Positions 11,831 to 23,148 are shown, counted from the first letter of the stretch. The stretch: 64,000 nucleotides of DNA from Anabas testudineus (GCF_900324465.2 NC_046617.1:10787223-10851222), one strand, 5' to 3'. The notes: generated by a model not told the origin, from the sequence alone. A program made the numbers and translations.

Positions 11831-13060
11831 GAACAGCACAGTCATTTTCTCTGAATATAAGTTTATATCATGAATACCAATTTAGTAAACCAACTGTCCA
11901 GTTTACAAGCAGGTCATAACCATCGATATGGCACAAAACAAACAAATAAACTTTAATTCAGAATAACTTTAAATGTCCAGGGACTAATTACACTAATGTG
12001 TAATTACAAAAACAGTAACTAGTGCTTCTGCACAGTTTGTATAAATACATGGAGTTACATCAAGTTTTGAAATTTCCCTTTTAATTAAGGAAACGTATCC
12101 TAATCCTAAGAATCTATAGGGATTTTATAATAGAGTTCATGGCTTACGTTACCATTTTAATAAATTAATAGGGTGCTAAAAATACTGAGTGGGCTTCTGA
12201 ATGCAGTGTAAGTACAGTGAAAGAAAACAAGACATTTCGGAACAGGATTTAGTTAAAAGAAGGAATATTTTAAATACTGGGTAACGAGACGAGTCTCAAG
12301 TGTTTCAAATATAATTAATATGAATCAAATAATAACAGGTTTAAACTTTAAAGGCTCAAAAGGCCTCAGTGCGCTTGAGAAAGGTGCGTTTGTTATCCAG
12401 TCTTGGAACCTCCTTATTCCACATGCTTCAATAAAATAGAAGACATGTTAATAAATATGTGAAGTGTGGCTTTGCTTTGTCTGCTGAGTCGCCCTTATTT
12501 AAGATTGAACTTTATAATGTATTTATTTATTTTTATTGTTGCAATAATGGTTGCTAATGGAGTTAATAAATTAAGTGAAACTTAACTCTAGTATATTTGA
12601 TATTGCACAGCCACATCTTGAGTCGACTGATTACCTCCTACTGAACAATATGAACCAAATAATTAACCCAACTTTCTCCAAACGTTTTGCAGTCAGCATA
12701 TTTAGTATTTACCAAAAAGAGTTAGTGAATTTATTTGTAATTTTCTTCTTTCACCTCTGTATGTGCAGCTGATTCACCAGCAAAATTAGACTACACTGTT
12801 CTAAAAAGCTGATGAACAAACTCACTCGGGTTTGGGTAGTAACTCGAAGACCACAAATTGACAAAATGTCCTATTTTCCTGGATTTTTAAATTAAATTAA
12901 AATTAATTATTACATCCCAACAAACCGACAATGCCCTGAGATCACACATGTATCGTGTTTGCATACAGGATGCTTCATTTTGTAGTTTTACTTTACGGGA
13001 ATCTGTAGTGTGAATACCAAATTAACACACACGCACAAACAAATGCATTTCGGATCATTT
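11831..13060. other. Intergenic between beta1 and beta2
   Basis: AT-rich spacer. I see no gene, no transposon ends and no copy of the regulatory module. Confidence 0.4.
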
Positions 13061-13162
13061 GAGTTTTATTTGGTACATTTAGCAACGGCCACAAGGCAGA
13101 ACGTGAGATATTTCATGAGCACTTGTATGACTGCTGCGTCTCTGGCGAGCGTCTCCATGTTC

Positions 13163-13782
13163 TCAGTGGTACTGTCTGCCCAGGGCGGAGACCACCACAG
13201 CCAAAAACTTCTGCCAGGCCTCCTGGACTTCAGGGGTGAAGACACTGGGGCCAAACTTCATAGCACAGCACACAGTGATGCATTCAGCCAGGAGCTAAAA
13301 AAGGAAAGTGACAAACAACGTTAAACTAATCGCGTAAATCTCTGCGTAAAGAAGCGCTCATGGAGAGTCAGAGGTGGTGACATACCCTGAAGTTGTCAGG
13401 ATCCACATGGAGCTTCTCGGAGTGCATCACGCTCAGCTTGGCATAAGTGTTCTTGATGTTGTCCAAGTTCTTCACAGCACTTTCCAGACCACCCATGACG
13501 GTCTTTCCGTGTTCGCACACCTTGGGGTTTCCAGCGATGGCGGCGTAGGTGGACAGGTTGCCAAAGCCTGAGAAGTGTCTCTGAGTCCAGGGATACACAA
13601 CCAGGAGCCTGAAACGACATGACACATAGTCCACATATGCCCCAAAAGGTACAAGAATATCATCTCAAGAATAATATGAGTAATAAATACCTGACTAAAG
13701 CTTGGGGTCCGATTTCACCGACATCCACGCTGCTCCACAGGGAGGTGATGGCGGCACGCTCAGCATCTGTCCACTCGACCAT
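13163..13782 (-). CDS. hbb: beta-globin 2 (148 aa)
   Basis: Compact, intact beta gene. Exons on the minus strand are 13782-13691 (92 bp), 13608-13386 (223 bp) and 13294-13163 (132 bp); introns are 82 and 91 bp. The protein starts [18 protein letters not shown], has HGKTVMGG (distal His 64) and [16 protein letters not shown] (proximal His 93), and ends SALGRQYH. Ser after the proximal His together with the C-terminal His is the usual adult Bohr/Root-effect configuration. The extra codon in exon 3 ([14 protein letters not shown]) is normal for many fish beta chains but absent from beta1 and beta3-8. AATAAA (minus strand) at 13065-13070 follows the gene. It is head to head with alpha2. Confidence 0.96.
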
Positions 13783-13828
13783 GTTGATGGTGTGAAGTCT
13801 CCGATTTTTGTCACAAAACTTTAAACAG

Positions 13829-13950
13829 GTACAAGCTTTCTTGTGAACACTAATGCCTGAAATTTCAATTTTTATTCTTTACCGAATGCCACGCCTCTCA
13901 GCCCAGGAAACATCTGATTGGACAAGTCGCACCCCCCCCCACCCATCTCG
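13829..13950 (-). promoter_or_regulatory. beta2 promoter
   Basis: On the minus strand a TTTAAA element lies about 48 bases before the ATG (near 13830). CCAATC is at about 13914-13919, and a GGTGGGGGGGGGTG run (CACCC/GT box) at about 13931-13944. Order and spacing are typical of a beta-globin promoter. Confidence 0.65.
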
Positions 13951-14038
13951 ATTAAAGTTGCGTGATCACTTTGAGACTTTATCGGTGCCAGTCGAGTAGT
14001 ATGACGGCATTTGGATCAAAATGAATTTTTACATAAGT

Positions 14039-14084
14039 CAGATAAGACCATGGTGTCACATGGTTTAGATAACGTAACTTATCT
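14039..14084. promoter_or_regulatory. Cluster of three GATA motifs between beta2 and alpha2
   Basis: CAGATAAG at 14039-14046, GATAA at 14068-14072 and TTATCT at 14079-14084; the last two face each other. The cluster lies about 260 bases upstream of beta2, on the side shared with alpha2. It is a candidate erythroid element by motif density only. Confidence 0.45.
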
Positions 14085-14626
14085 AAAACTATAGCCGCCA
14101 GTTTAAGTATTTCTATTACAAATATAGTTATTTGAATTCAGATGATCATATGTTAGATCTTTAATAAACAGTCTAACGTAACATTCCTGCAACAAAAAAA
14201 TAACACCTTTTTTTTAGAAACACTTTTAGAGAGATGTTTTATCATAATAATTTTATTACTTTAACAACAGCATCAATGCCGCTATTACTACTACTAATAA
14301 TATACTATAAACATCAACCTAAGAAAGTCCCATCAGAATCTAAAGATGCTCCTCGGGTCAAGCATCAACCATTGAATTGCAGTTCGCACCACTGAGCACT
14401 GCACACATCCTAAAAAAGGTGCTTAGGTAAATTATCTTGAACTCTTGTTAAGATCTGAATTTACGGGATAACGAATATAAATATATAGAAATGTTGTATT
14501 TAATGTGGCATTTTGTGCAGTATATTTGGATGGGATTGTGTGATTGAGTGAAAGCTGCTGTATTGTAATAATAATAATAATGAAATACTTTCTTATAATA
14601 ATTTATAAACAATATAAATGTATATA

Positions 14627-15135
14627 CAGTACTGTGCAAAAATCTTAGGCACCATTACGTTTGGTTTGACAGTGCTATTATAACTATATACCTATTTATG
14701 TTGTAGTCACTTGATTAGAATACAGCTAGTGTAAATAAGAAATAAGTTGAAAACACAAAACTATCAGAATAAACATGTTTGTTTTAACATTATGTTGGCT
14801 AAAGTGACAAATAATAAGTGTAACCTCTGAAGAGGAATCTGGGAAGGTCAAGGACAAAAACAGAAGTGGAAGATGTGATGAGATGTTTCCCAGAGTTTCT
14901 CTTTGAGAGATCAGAAGTCCAGCAAGGACCTGGTTCAGTATCTGGCAGCTTCATGTGGATGCCAAGTTGGTCCTTTCACAGCCTGAAGAAGCTTGACCAG
15001 AAATGTTTTTTGTGAAAAGGCAAAAGCAGAGAAACCACTTTTTGTATTTCTAATGTGAAAAAACGAGAAATAAATAGTGGTCATCGTTCATAAAAGAACA
15101 AAGCAAATGGTGCCTGAGACTTTTGCACAGTACTG
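14627..15135. mobile_element. Short inverted-repeat DNA transposon (MITE-like)
   Basis: Ends match as inverted repeats: CAGTACTGTGCAAAAATCTT... on the left and ...GACTTTTGCACAGTACTG on the right. TA flanks each side, as for Tc1/mariner-type target duplications. It is about 509 bp with no transposase, so non-autonomous. Its right end, plus a GTAT tract, abuts the broken edge of the alpha exon fragment. Confidence 0.8.
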
Positions 15136-15167
<32 letters not shown>

Positions 15168-15168
15168 T
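15136..15168. repeat. (GTAT)n microsatellite
   Basis: About seven GTAT units between the transposon end and the alpha exon 3 fragment. Confidence 0.9.
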
Positions 15169-15288
15169 ATCCTGGCCCATAACCTCATCGTGGCTTTGGC
15201 CGTATACTTCCCTGCAGAATTCACCCCAGACAGCCATGTCTCAGTTGATTTTGCTCTTGTTATTGCTCTGTCTGACAAGTACCACTAA
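15169..15288 (+). pseudogene. Solitary alpha-globin exon 3 (duplicate of alpha2)
   Basis: Closely matches alpha2 exon 3 (16657-16785). It reads openly from [10 protein letters not shown] to SDKYH and a stop, but is 9 bases shorter (three codons lost in the VDKFLQCL region). Exons 1 and 2 are absent. Homology continues through the 3' UTR and flank to about 15610 (matching alpha2 up to about 17045), interrupted by an (AT)n tract. It is therefore a truncated genomic tandem duplicate, not a retrocopy. No acceptor AG directly precedes it, so splicing to another exon is unlikely. Confidence 0.85.
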
Positions 15289-15359
15289 ACTGCAGCAACA
15301 CATGCATGTGCATGGAACAAAGCCAAACAAGGGGCTTGTTAAATAAAATAAAAAAGATT

Positions 15360-15361
<2 letters not shown>

Positions 15362-15440
<79 letters not shown>
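15362..15440. repeat. (AT)n microsatellite
   Basis: About 38 uninterrupted AT units within the duplicated 3' UTR; alpha2 has only a short ATATAA at the matching place. Self-complementary, so prone to cruciform formation and length change. Confidence 0.95.
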
Positions 15441-15447
<7 letters not shown>

Positions 15448-15610
15448 AAACAGTCTGGTATCAGTCCTTATTTGTCATGTTATTTTTTAAAAACTCCTCA
15501 AACAACAAAAAATAAGGATGTCTGAGGAGACTTATTTCAATCGAGGTCTGCTAGTTATGTTTAATTTATATATTTAATTTATATGTGCATTTTATTGAAT
15601 ACATATACTT

Positions 15611-15960
15611 ATATTTGTTTCTTCTGACACCTGTCTTTTAACGACAATGTGACACCATAAAACACCAACTAACGAAACGAACAACAATGTCACCCTCACT
15701 AAAGTGGGATCTGCTGTGCTGCAGGATCACATCACACTGCATCACTCCTGCAATAGATCCAACAATCCCCACAATGTCCCATTACTCGTTTCTGGTTAGA
15801 AATGTTTGCACAAGTTGCAGTCTCATCCAAAAAAAACCAAAAAAAAAACGGTGTCTAACATGACATGTTTTCCACATTACCAAGAATTACGTGGCAGTTA
15901 AGTGATATATAGGGAGTGGCAACTTTTATCTAATTAAACTGGCATTAAAAAATTCTAGCA
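15611..15960. other. Spacer before the alpha2 promoter
   Basis: Nothing beyond a short A-run (about 15840) was recognised. Confidence 0.4.
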
Positions 15961-15964
15961 GTTT

Positions 15965-16026
15965 CTTTATCGGAGGCGTGGTTTGGATGTGACACACGGG
16001 CGTGGTGCTCTTTGGGTTGCTATAAA
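15965..16026 (+). promoter_or_regulatory. alpha2 promoter
   Basis: TATAAA at 16021-16026 lies 79 bases before the ATG. Upstream are GGCGTGG and GGGCGTGG (KLF/CACCC-type, plus strand) and a TTATC GATA core at about 15967. Confidence 0.7.
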
Positions 16027-16104
16027 GACATTATGTCAAATCCACTTCAACAGCATCTTTAGACCCGCATTGTTCTCTCAATTACTGAAAACTCCAGGGT
16101 AACC

Positions 16105-16785
16105 ATGACTCTCACAGCGAAAGACAAGACTAATGTGAAGAACTTATGGGCCAAGATCGAATCCAAGGCCGGCGATCTTGGTGCTGAGGCTCTGGGCAGG
16201 TAAGATCCACATCATGCGCATTAAATTCAAATGGGAAATTATTGTAACGCATCTGCCATCTTCATCTGCTGCTGATGTGTTGACTATTTATCTTACATTT
16301 AAATTCATTATTCATATTTCTTTTTTTTTTTTTTTTTTAGGATGTTGGTTGCCTACCCGCAGACCAAGACCTACTTTACCCACTGGGGAGCAGGTGAGCT
16401 GGTTCCAGGGTCCGCAAAAGTGAAGAAGCATGGTGCCACCATCATGGGAGCTGTGGGCAAAGCCGTCAAGGGCATTGATGATCTTCCCGGTGCTTTGGGC
16501 GCCCTGAGTGACCTGCATGCCTTCCAGCTTCGGGTGGATCCCGCCAACTTCAAGGTAAGAGACTGTTAATCAGACGTGTCACCTCTCACTTTGCAAATGT
16601 TGATGCGTTGACACTGACTGACTTAAATTCATTTGTGTTTTCTTGCACACCCGCAGATCCTGGCCCATAACCTCATCGTGGCTTTGGGCATGTACTTCCC
16701 TGCAGAATTCACTCCAGACGTCCATGTCTCAGTGGACAAGTTCCTGCAGTGCCTGGCCATTGCTCTGTCTGAGAAGTACCGCTAA
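16105..16785 (+). CDS. hba: alpha-globin 2 (145 aa)
   Basis: The only complete alpha gene on the plus strand. Exons are 16105-16199 (95 bp), 16341-16554 (214 bp) and 16657-16785 (129 bp); intron 1 ends in a T-run and AG. The protein starts [17 protein letters not shown] and ends ALSEKYR. Distal His is 62 and proximal His 91. Exon 2 is 6 bases longer than in the other alpha genes, giving two extra residues in the CD region ([12 protein letters not shown] versus [10 protein letters not shown]). AATAAA is at 16874-16879. It is head to head with beta2 and tail to tail with alpha3. It is the most diverged alpha gene here and possibly an embryonic type (inference). Confidence 0.96.
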
Positions 16786-17045
16786 ACTGCAGCAACCCAG
16801 AAGCGTCGACTGCCCGAATGGAGCGTGTCATCCAACAAAGCCAACAAACCTGTCCATACATAGGGGCTTGTTCAATAAAAATATAAACTGAAAACAGTCC
16901 GGTGTCAGTCTTTATTTGTACTGTTTCTTTTTATTAAACTCATCAAACAACAAAAAGAAGAATGTCTGAGGGGGTTTATTTCAAACAAGGCATGCAGAGA
17001 GGTCTGCTCTGTTTAATTAAAATATGTATTTTATTGAATACAGTT

Positions 17046-18440
17046 CACTAATTATACCCATAAAGTAAAAAGTTCACAAGTTCTAAAGTGGTCTGCAAAT
17101 TAAAACTAGACACGTTTCAACATACCATTAACTAAACACAGGCTGCAGAGAAAAGCTTAGTTCACTCCACTACACTTCTGTTTGAAATGTTTCACAGTGC
17201 ATGATGCATGCAGCCCTGCAGGCTTCGTCTCACTTGCTAAGTTAAATAAATATATATGGTGGTCGAAAGGGCTCCGAGTAATTCAGCAGACCACATGTGG
17301 TAATTAATGTAATAACAGTTTTTAGTAGTATGTAAATGTGCATGACCCCAGTTAGAGTCATTATGCTGTTGTAGTGTTTTTTTTTTTTTTTTTTGTACTG
17401 CATATCAAATGATCAAAAACCAGGAGTTGCCAGTTATGTTAAGGTTCATGTAAAACAGGACTCAGAGAAGCCGATAAAAGGTTCAGTCCATATTAAATAA
17501 AATACTCAGTAGTTAAAAGCAGGTGGTATCTGGGCAAGAAACGAGGTCAGCACAGCCAGAAATCGGCTGCAGGAGAACCAAGCACATGGAATAAAAATAT
17601 AAATAATAATAATGAAATAAATAATAGCTTACAAAGTTCAGCAGTAGTCTGGTAGATCTAAAAGCTTAATTTAACAAATGTCACAACAACCCATGAAACA
17701 CGCATCATTGGAAATAACTGAGTGGAAGTGTCAAAGGAAGCAATATTAAAAAATAATAATACATTTTGAGACAGTTGATCATTTACCTTACACTGCACTG
17801 TGGACACGGATTATTTGTGTAGTATCGCAAAGCACGAACTGTCTAACGAGCGTGTTATAATAAGCTCTAAAAATAACTTGCTGTTCTAGCTGTGACCAAC
17901 TTCAGCTCCAAATCAACCCACTGTGTCTGGGATGACCTCTACCGCGCCCTCTGCTGGATGGACGTTGAAGTGGAAGCATTGAACTCAATACTTGTGCTGC
18001 TGTTAAAGATTATTATCTAAATCACACACTGATAATTTGTTGGGACTGTGATTTTTTGACAACTTCACAATGTAGTTTATTTTTTACAGTACGAGATTGT
18101 TAAAGTTTAATATGGTGCTAGAAAATCTAATTCATTAATGATTATGGTTCCCCAGACTCAATTTTTTACAAATACTATGATCATTAAATAATTTGTCAGA
18201 GCACTCGTCCAATCGCGTTTGATTTGAAATTCAAGATTTTACCTAAAAGTGTTTCTGTATGACTAAACATATCAGATCAACTAATGTTACGGCTCCAATG
18301 TAAAGTGTAAAATGTTGCTAGTTAATGTTTGAGTTTCTGATTGAGCAGGTTTTAAAAGTTCGGACATTTGATCTATTCTCCAATATGACACAAAGCACAT
18401 AAAGATGACAAGAAAACAAACATGTTTTTACATCAAAGTA
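17046..18440. other. Intergenic between alpha2 and alpha3 (tail to tail)
   Basis: Contains a T-run at about 17378-17394. No gene or transposon ends recognised. Confidence 0.4.
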
Positions 18441-18500
18441 TTTATTAGTCATTGTGCAGACAAAGCTCCTGCTTCAGTCTCCGTCCTCTTCTCCTGCAGT

Positions 18501-19222
18501 TTATCTGTATTTCTCAGACAGGGCCCGAGCCACAGCAGCCAGGAACTTGTCCACAGACACATGGACCTCAGGGGTGAAGTCCACGGGGAATGTGATGGCC
18601 AAGACCACAAGAAGGTTGTGAGCCAGAATCTGTGGGGAAAAAATAACACGTTACATACACAGAATTATGAACTTTCACCTCCTGACTCTTCATTTCTTCT
18701 ATGCTACAAAATCTGTACAAATGTCAGAGTTACTTGAATTGTAAACTACTGAATAAATCAAAAAAGTGACATAGAAATCTAAGAAACTTCTAAGAAACAC
18801 TGTTCCTGAGAGTGTTTGTCTCAGCACCTTGAAGTTAGCAGGGTCCACTCTCAGAGTGAAGGCGTGCAGCTCACTGAGGTTCAGCAGACCTGCAGTCAGG
18901 TCGTCGATTTTGGCCACAGCTTCACCAACTCCAGCCATGATGGTCTTTCCGTGCTTCTTCACCTGGGCAGAGCCGGGGCTCAGGTCCTTCCAGTGGGAGA
19001 AATAGGTCTTGGTCTGTGGGTACACCACCAGCATCCTGTGTAAAACAAATGACACAGTGAATGGAGATCAATGAGTCATTAGTGGAGGATGTTACATCAG
19101 TAGTCAGCATGTTCTCATGTTTACCTGGCCAGAGCATCTGCACCCATGTCGTCCGCCTTCCCGGACACTTTAGCCCAGAAGGCTCTGACGGTGTTCTTGT
19201 CCTTAGCACTGAGACTGGTCAT
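18501..19222 (-). CDS. hba: alpha-globin 3 (144 aa), array unit 3
   Basis: Exons on the minus strand are 19222-19125 (98 bp), 19035-18828 (208 bp) and 18629-18501 (129 bp). The start is [18 protein letters not shown], one residue longer than alpha1, which puts the haem histidines at 61 and 90. This copy carries GVGEAVAK where all its siblings have GVAEAVAK, and ADDMGADAL in exon 1. Intron 1 (89 bp) is nearly identical to that of all array siblings; intron 2 is 198 bp. AATAAA (minus strand) lies at 18441-18446. It diverges from beta3, with 1258 bases between the two ATGs, the shortest such gap. Confidence 0.96.
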
Positions 19223-19276
19223 CTTGTCTTTGTCTGACTGTTTGTCGGATGGTGTGATCAGCTCAACCCTCGGGGG

Positions 19277-19380
19277 TTTTATGCTGAGAGAGAGCTGGGG
19301 CACACCCGGGACCACCTCCAAGATAGGCTGCATGAGGCGGTCCGAGTGATGGGTCACAGTTTGGATGAGATAAACACAAA
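19277..19380 (-). promoter_or_regulatory. alpha3 promoter
   Basis: CATAAAA (TATA-like, minus strand) at 19277-19283, CACACCCGGG at 19301-19310, AGATAG at 19321-19326 and GAGATAAACACAAA at 19367-19380. Confidence 0.75.
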
Positions 19381-19549
19381 TCTTCACACAGAGACTCTGA
19401 ACCCAAACCTCAAATTAACACTGTCAGTAACAATAATAGTAAAATGTTTGATTGGTGGCGATTTTAAAACCAAATATGACAACATGTTCAGAACGTGTTT
19501 ACTAAATGAAAGAAATAATGGTTCATTTTAATGTGTGACTGAAGTTATT

Positions 19550-19640
19550 ATAAACACAAATCTTCACACAGTGACTCTGGAAACAAACCTCAAATGATCA
19601 CTGTCAGTAAATATTACAGACAAAAAGTTGAATTACTGAC
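19550..19640. repeat. Second partial copy of an alpha 5' flank
   Basis: The stretch ATAAACACAAATCTTCACAC and what follows repeats the distal alpha3 promoter flank (from 19369) about 180 bases further out. It then reads GATCACTGTCAGTAAATA, which resembles the flank of alpha6 (GATCACCGTCAGTAAATA). Likely the scar of an unequal crossover. Confidence 0.6.
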
Positions 19641-19840
19641 ACATTTTATTAAAGTCTGTAACTACAGTTATTATTCTCAGGTCTGAGATAATTGAATCTT
19701 CACTTGGTAAAAATGTGAATATCTGTAAACAATACAGGCTGAGAACTAACATTTAAAATCTAAACACTGTAACCAAATGATATTAATATATTTCAGCCTT
19801 CAGTGTTGATGAATTAAGTCACTTTGTGTTTCCCCTCATT

Positions 19841-19965
19841 GTGTTTCAGAGGTTTATCTTATCCAGGACAATGTAGCTGTTAGGGTGGATCAAAAGAGAT
19901 GAAGATAAGTTCTGTTTCCTGGTGTGTTGTTCAGCTGATATCTAGTGTTAGGTTCAAAGCTTGAT
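19841..19965. promoter_or_regulatory. Unit 3 GATA-CACCC-GATA-E-box module
   Basis: TTTATCTTATCC, TAGGGTGGATC, GAAGATAAGT and TTCAGCTGATATCTAG in that order, about 620 bases upstream of alpha3 and 515 upstream of beta3. Enhancer role inferred from motif content and conservation across units. Confidence 0.6.
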
Positions 19966-20309
19966 CATAAACACAAAATAATTCAATTCAATAATTAATT
20001 TTTGTTTGTCAGTGATGTAACAAGTCCTGGAATTGGTCATTTAGCACTTTTACTTATCTGCTTCTTATGATTACTCAGTGTTCTGCACTCTAATTCAAAT
20101 ATCGCTATCCAAGTCTGACTTTGCGATTATTTTTACTCTTAATAAATTGCAGAATAGCTTTGGTATTTTTTAGATGCTAATTATCACATATTGGTACTGC
20201 ATATTTAATCAGGACACCCGCAGCACGTTGTTTGTCTTTGCATTTGTGGGCATACTGAACGGTAGACTATTTTTTCTCCATTGTCTCAGAAACAGTCTAA
20301 GTTGTCCTG

Positions 20310-20413
20310 ATACACCCTTCTCGTTCTTATCTTTGCTGCAGGTCACATTTCTTGTCCGGCCCATCTCTCGGCCAATCACCAGCCTCTGAGAGTGGAGCAG
20401 GTTTGCTTTAAAA
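20310..20413 (+). promoter_or_regulatory. beta3 promoter
   Basis: TACACCC at about 20311, CTTATCT (GATA site) at 20326-20332, CCAAT at 20372-20376 and TTTAAAA (TATA-like) at 20407-20413, 67 bases before the ATG. The other beta copies have TACGCCC at the first position, so only this one has a true CACCC core. Confidence 0.75.
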
Positions 20414-20479
20414 GCTGCATCTGGTGTCAGAGATGACAGGATCTTCTGCTCCACACAGAAACATTTAAAACCAGCAAAA

Positions 20480-21157
20480 ATGGTTGAATGGACAGACTTC
20501 GAGCGCGCCACCATCCAGGACATCTTCTCCAAGATCGACGTTGATGTCGTGGGTCCTGCTGCTCTTTCCAGGTGAGAGAAAGTCTTTAATCTGCATGAGC
20601 ATGATTTCATTGATGTATTGTGTTCAATAATATTGATTTTTATATCATTTATAATCATTTTATATAACTATTCACCATTCTGTCATGTTTTTCCAGGTGT
20701 CTGGTTGTCTACCCCTGGACTCAGAGGTATTTCAGATCATTTGGAAACCTCTACAACGCCGAAGCAATCACATCAAACCCAAACGTTATTGCTCACGGAA
20801 AAGTTGTCCTGGAGGGTCTGACCCGGGCTGTGAAGAACTTGGACAACATCAAGGCCACATATGCAGAGCTGAGCGTGCTGCACTCCGAGAAACTGAACGT
20901 GGACCCAGATAATTTTAAGGTATCACCTCATTGAACTAATCCAACTGTTGCTGTCTGTGTTCAACCACTGTTTCAATAGGTTTGATTTTGCAGACTGTTG
21001 ATGTTTTGTGCTGCTTGTTGTGTTCCAGCTGCTGGCAGACTGTCTTTCCATTGTGGTTGCTGCTCAGCTGGGTAAAGACTTCACTGGTGATGTCCAGGCA
21101 GCTTTTCAGAAGTTCCTGGCTGTGGTGGTGTCCGCTCTGGGAAAACAGTACCACTAG
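20480..21157 (+). CDS. hbb: beta-globin 3 (147 aa), array unit 3
   Basis: Exons 20480-20571 (92 bp), 20697-20919 (223 bp) and 21029-21157 (129 bp); introns 125 and 109 bp. The protein starts [18 protein letters not shown]. Haem histidines are 64 and 93, Ser follows the proximal His, and the end is GKQYH. Exon 2 is the 'RS' subtype: [14 protein letters not shown]. Exon 3 has [17 protein letters not shown] has Asn where beta1 and beta2 have His, a mark of all array beta genes. AATAAA is at 21233-21238. Confidence 0.96.
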
Positions 21158-21239
21158 AGACCTGCAGCAGGAGAGAAGACCATCACATGCTGATTGTTTG
21201 TTGGACTCTGTTTTTACCATGTCTCAAATGCAAATAAAA

Positions 21240-22418
21240 TATTAGAAGTTGAAAACACTTAGACTGTGTGTGACTTCTCTCCAAATACATTAAATATTTA
21301 AGACTGAGGTGCAGAGAAAAATAGCGCAGATTAAATGTAGTAACAGTGGATGTTAGATATCCTGCATGAATAAAACACTAAGAAATGAACCAGTGTTGTC
21401 CAACACGTTAGGGATACATTTCCTTGTGGTTGTATAAAGGTAAATAACTGTTTAAAATAAGGTATAAAGGAGAAACAACTTAAGGTTATGGGCCACAGCA
21501 ACCTTATATCCTTGGCAGAACTGGAATATATGATGATGTGATGAGCAAACGCGGTGGATGGTCGCGCTGCTCTCTGGAGTATCAGCACATCTGTCCTGCT
21601 GCCTTAAAGAGTTTTAAAACCCCCTTAACAGAGAGTTTACTCTGCTTTAATGAGGTGCTCTTTAAACCACTTTAAGTTTGAATGCCCATTTAAAATGCAT
21701 ATTGCTGTTGAACTGTTTGAATATGTTTGTATAATTATATTGTAGATGTGTACAATAAGTCGCACTGCTGAAAATGTTAAGCTGTCATCTTTGCCAGGTC
21801 TTCCTTTAAAAAAGAGGTGGTCTACCCCTAATACGATTTGCCTCCAAATTAATATTCTTGAAAATAAATCTATTAAAGATGCTGTGGTAACATCAAATCC
21901 TGCAACATGGATTTTTTTCTAAATCTGCACTGTGTGAAATCTGCTTGGTACAAATGGATACAGGAAAAGAACATTTCAGTGTGAGGAAACTGTGGAGCCG
22001 CTGCACTGGTCTTTAAAATCAGATGCATCCTATCTCCCTCACTGGAATAATGAATATTTTGACATTGCATACACAATAATCAGCAAAGCCAAGTGTTTCA
22101 CAAGACATTTTGGAAAAACCCATATTTGGGTTGCTTTTCAAAGTGCTAAAGAAAATTACCCTTAAAAATGTAAAATCAGTGCAGAATTAGGATTAATTCA
22201 GAGAGTACAAATAGGCTGATACTTTGTCAGATCATCAGTCCAAACATAACTTTAATGTATGAGTATATAAATGACAAAGGCAGAAAAGCTTCATAGTGAA
22301 GGAGATGAAAACAAAAAACATTTGGATACTGTGGAAATTTGAATTGAATGTTTAATAATCATCAAAGCATCATAAAAGAATCAGAAATCAAACTGTTTTG
22401 TGTTTTTACATTAATATA
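21240..22418. other. Intergenic between beta3 and alpha4 (tail to tail)
   Basis: The first 90 bases match the flanks of beta5 and beta6; the rest looks unique. No gene seen. Confidence 0.45.
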
Positions 22419-22478
22419 TTTATTAGTCATTGTGCAGACAAAGCTCCTGCTTCAGTCTCCGTCCTCTTCTCCTGCAGT

Positions 22479-23148
22479 TTATCTGTATTTCTCAGACAGG
22501 GCCCGAGCCACAGCAGCCAGGAACTTGTCCACAGACACATGGACCTCAGGGGTGAAGTCCACGGGGAATGTGATGGCCAAGACCACAAGAAGGTTGTGAG
22601 CGAGAATCTGTGGGGTAAAAATAACACGTTATATATGTTTATGTCAGGAATTGTATACAACTAAACAAATCAGGAAAATGACAAAAAGAAAGTTCCTCAA
22701 ATACAAGTTTCACATGAAACACTTCTCCTGAATGAGAGTGTTTGTCTCAGCACCTTGAAGTTAGCAGGGTCCACTCTCAGAGTGAAGGCGTGCAGCTCAC
22801 TGAGGTTCAGCAGACCTGCAGTCAGGTCGTCGATTTTGGCCACAGCTTCAGCAACTCCAGCCATGATGGTCTTTCCGTGCTTCTTCACCTGGGCAGAGCC
22901 GGGGCTCAGGTCCTTCCAGTGGGAGAAATAGGTCTTGGTCTGTGGGTACACCACCAGCATCCTGTGTAAAACAAATGACACAGTGAATGGAGATCAATGA
23001 GTCATTAGAGGAGGATGTTACATCAGTAGTCAGCATGTTCTCATGTTTACCTGGCCAGAGCATCTGCGCCAATGTCGTCCGCCTTCCCGGACACTTTAGC
23101 CCAGAAGGCTCTGACGGTGTTCTTGTCCTTAGCACTGAGACTGGTCAT
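22479..23148 (-). CDS. hba: alpha-globin 4 (144 aa), array unit 4
   Basis: Exons on the minus strand are 23148-23051, 22961-22754 and 22607-22479 (98/208/129 bp). Exon 1 has ADDIGADAL (Ile where alpha3, 5, 6 and 7 have Met); exon 2 has [10 protein letters not shown]; exon 3 belongs to the [16 protein letters not shown] group. Intron 2 is only 146 bp, and its inner half (TCCTCAAATACAAGTTTCAC) matches alpha8 and alpha9 rather than the neighbours. The gene is thus a mosaic of the two alpha subgroups. AATAAA (minus strand) is at 22419-22424. Confidence 0.96.

Noticed and set aside
20209-20658. A 149-codon minus-strand frame over the beta3 promoter and exon 1, repeated at the other beta genes.
   Set aside because: It is antisense to a well-supported globin exon and reappears only because the exon is duplicated. 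No family resemblance.
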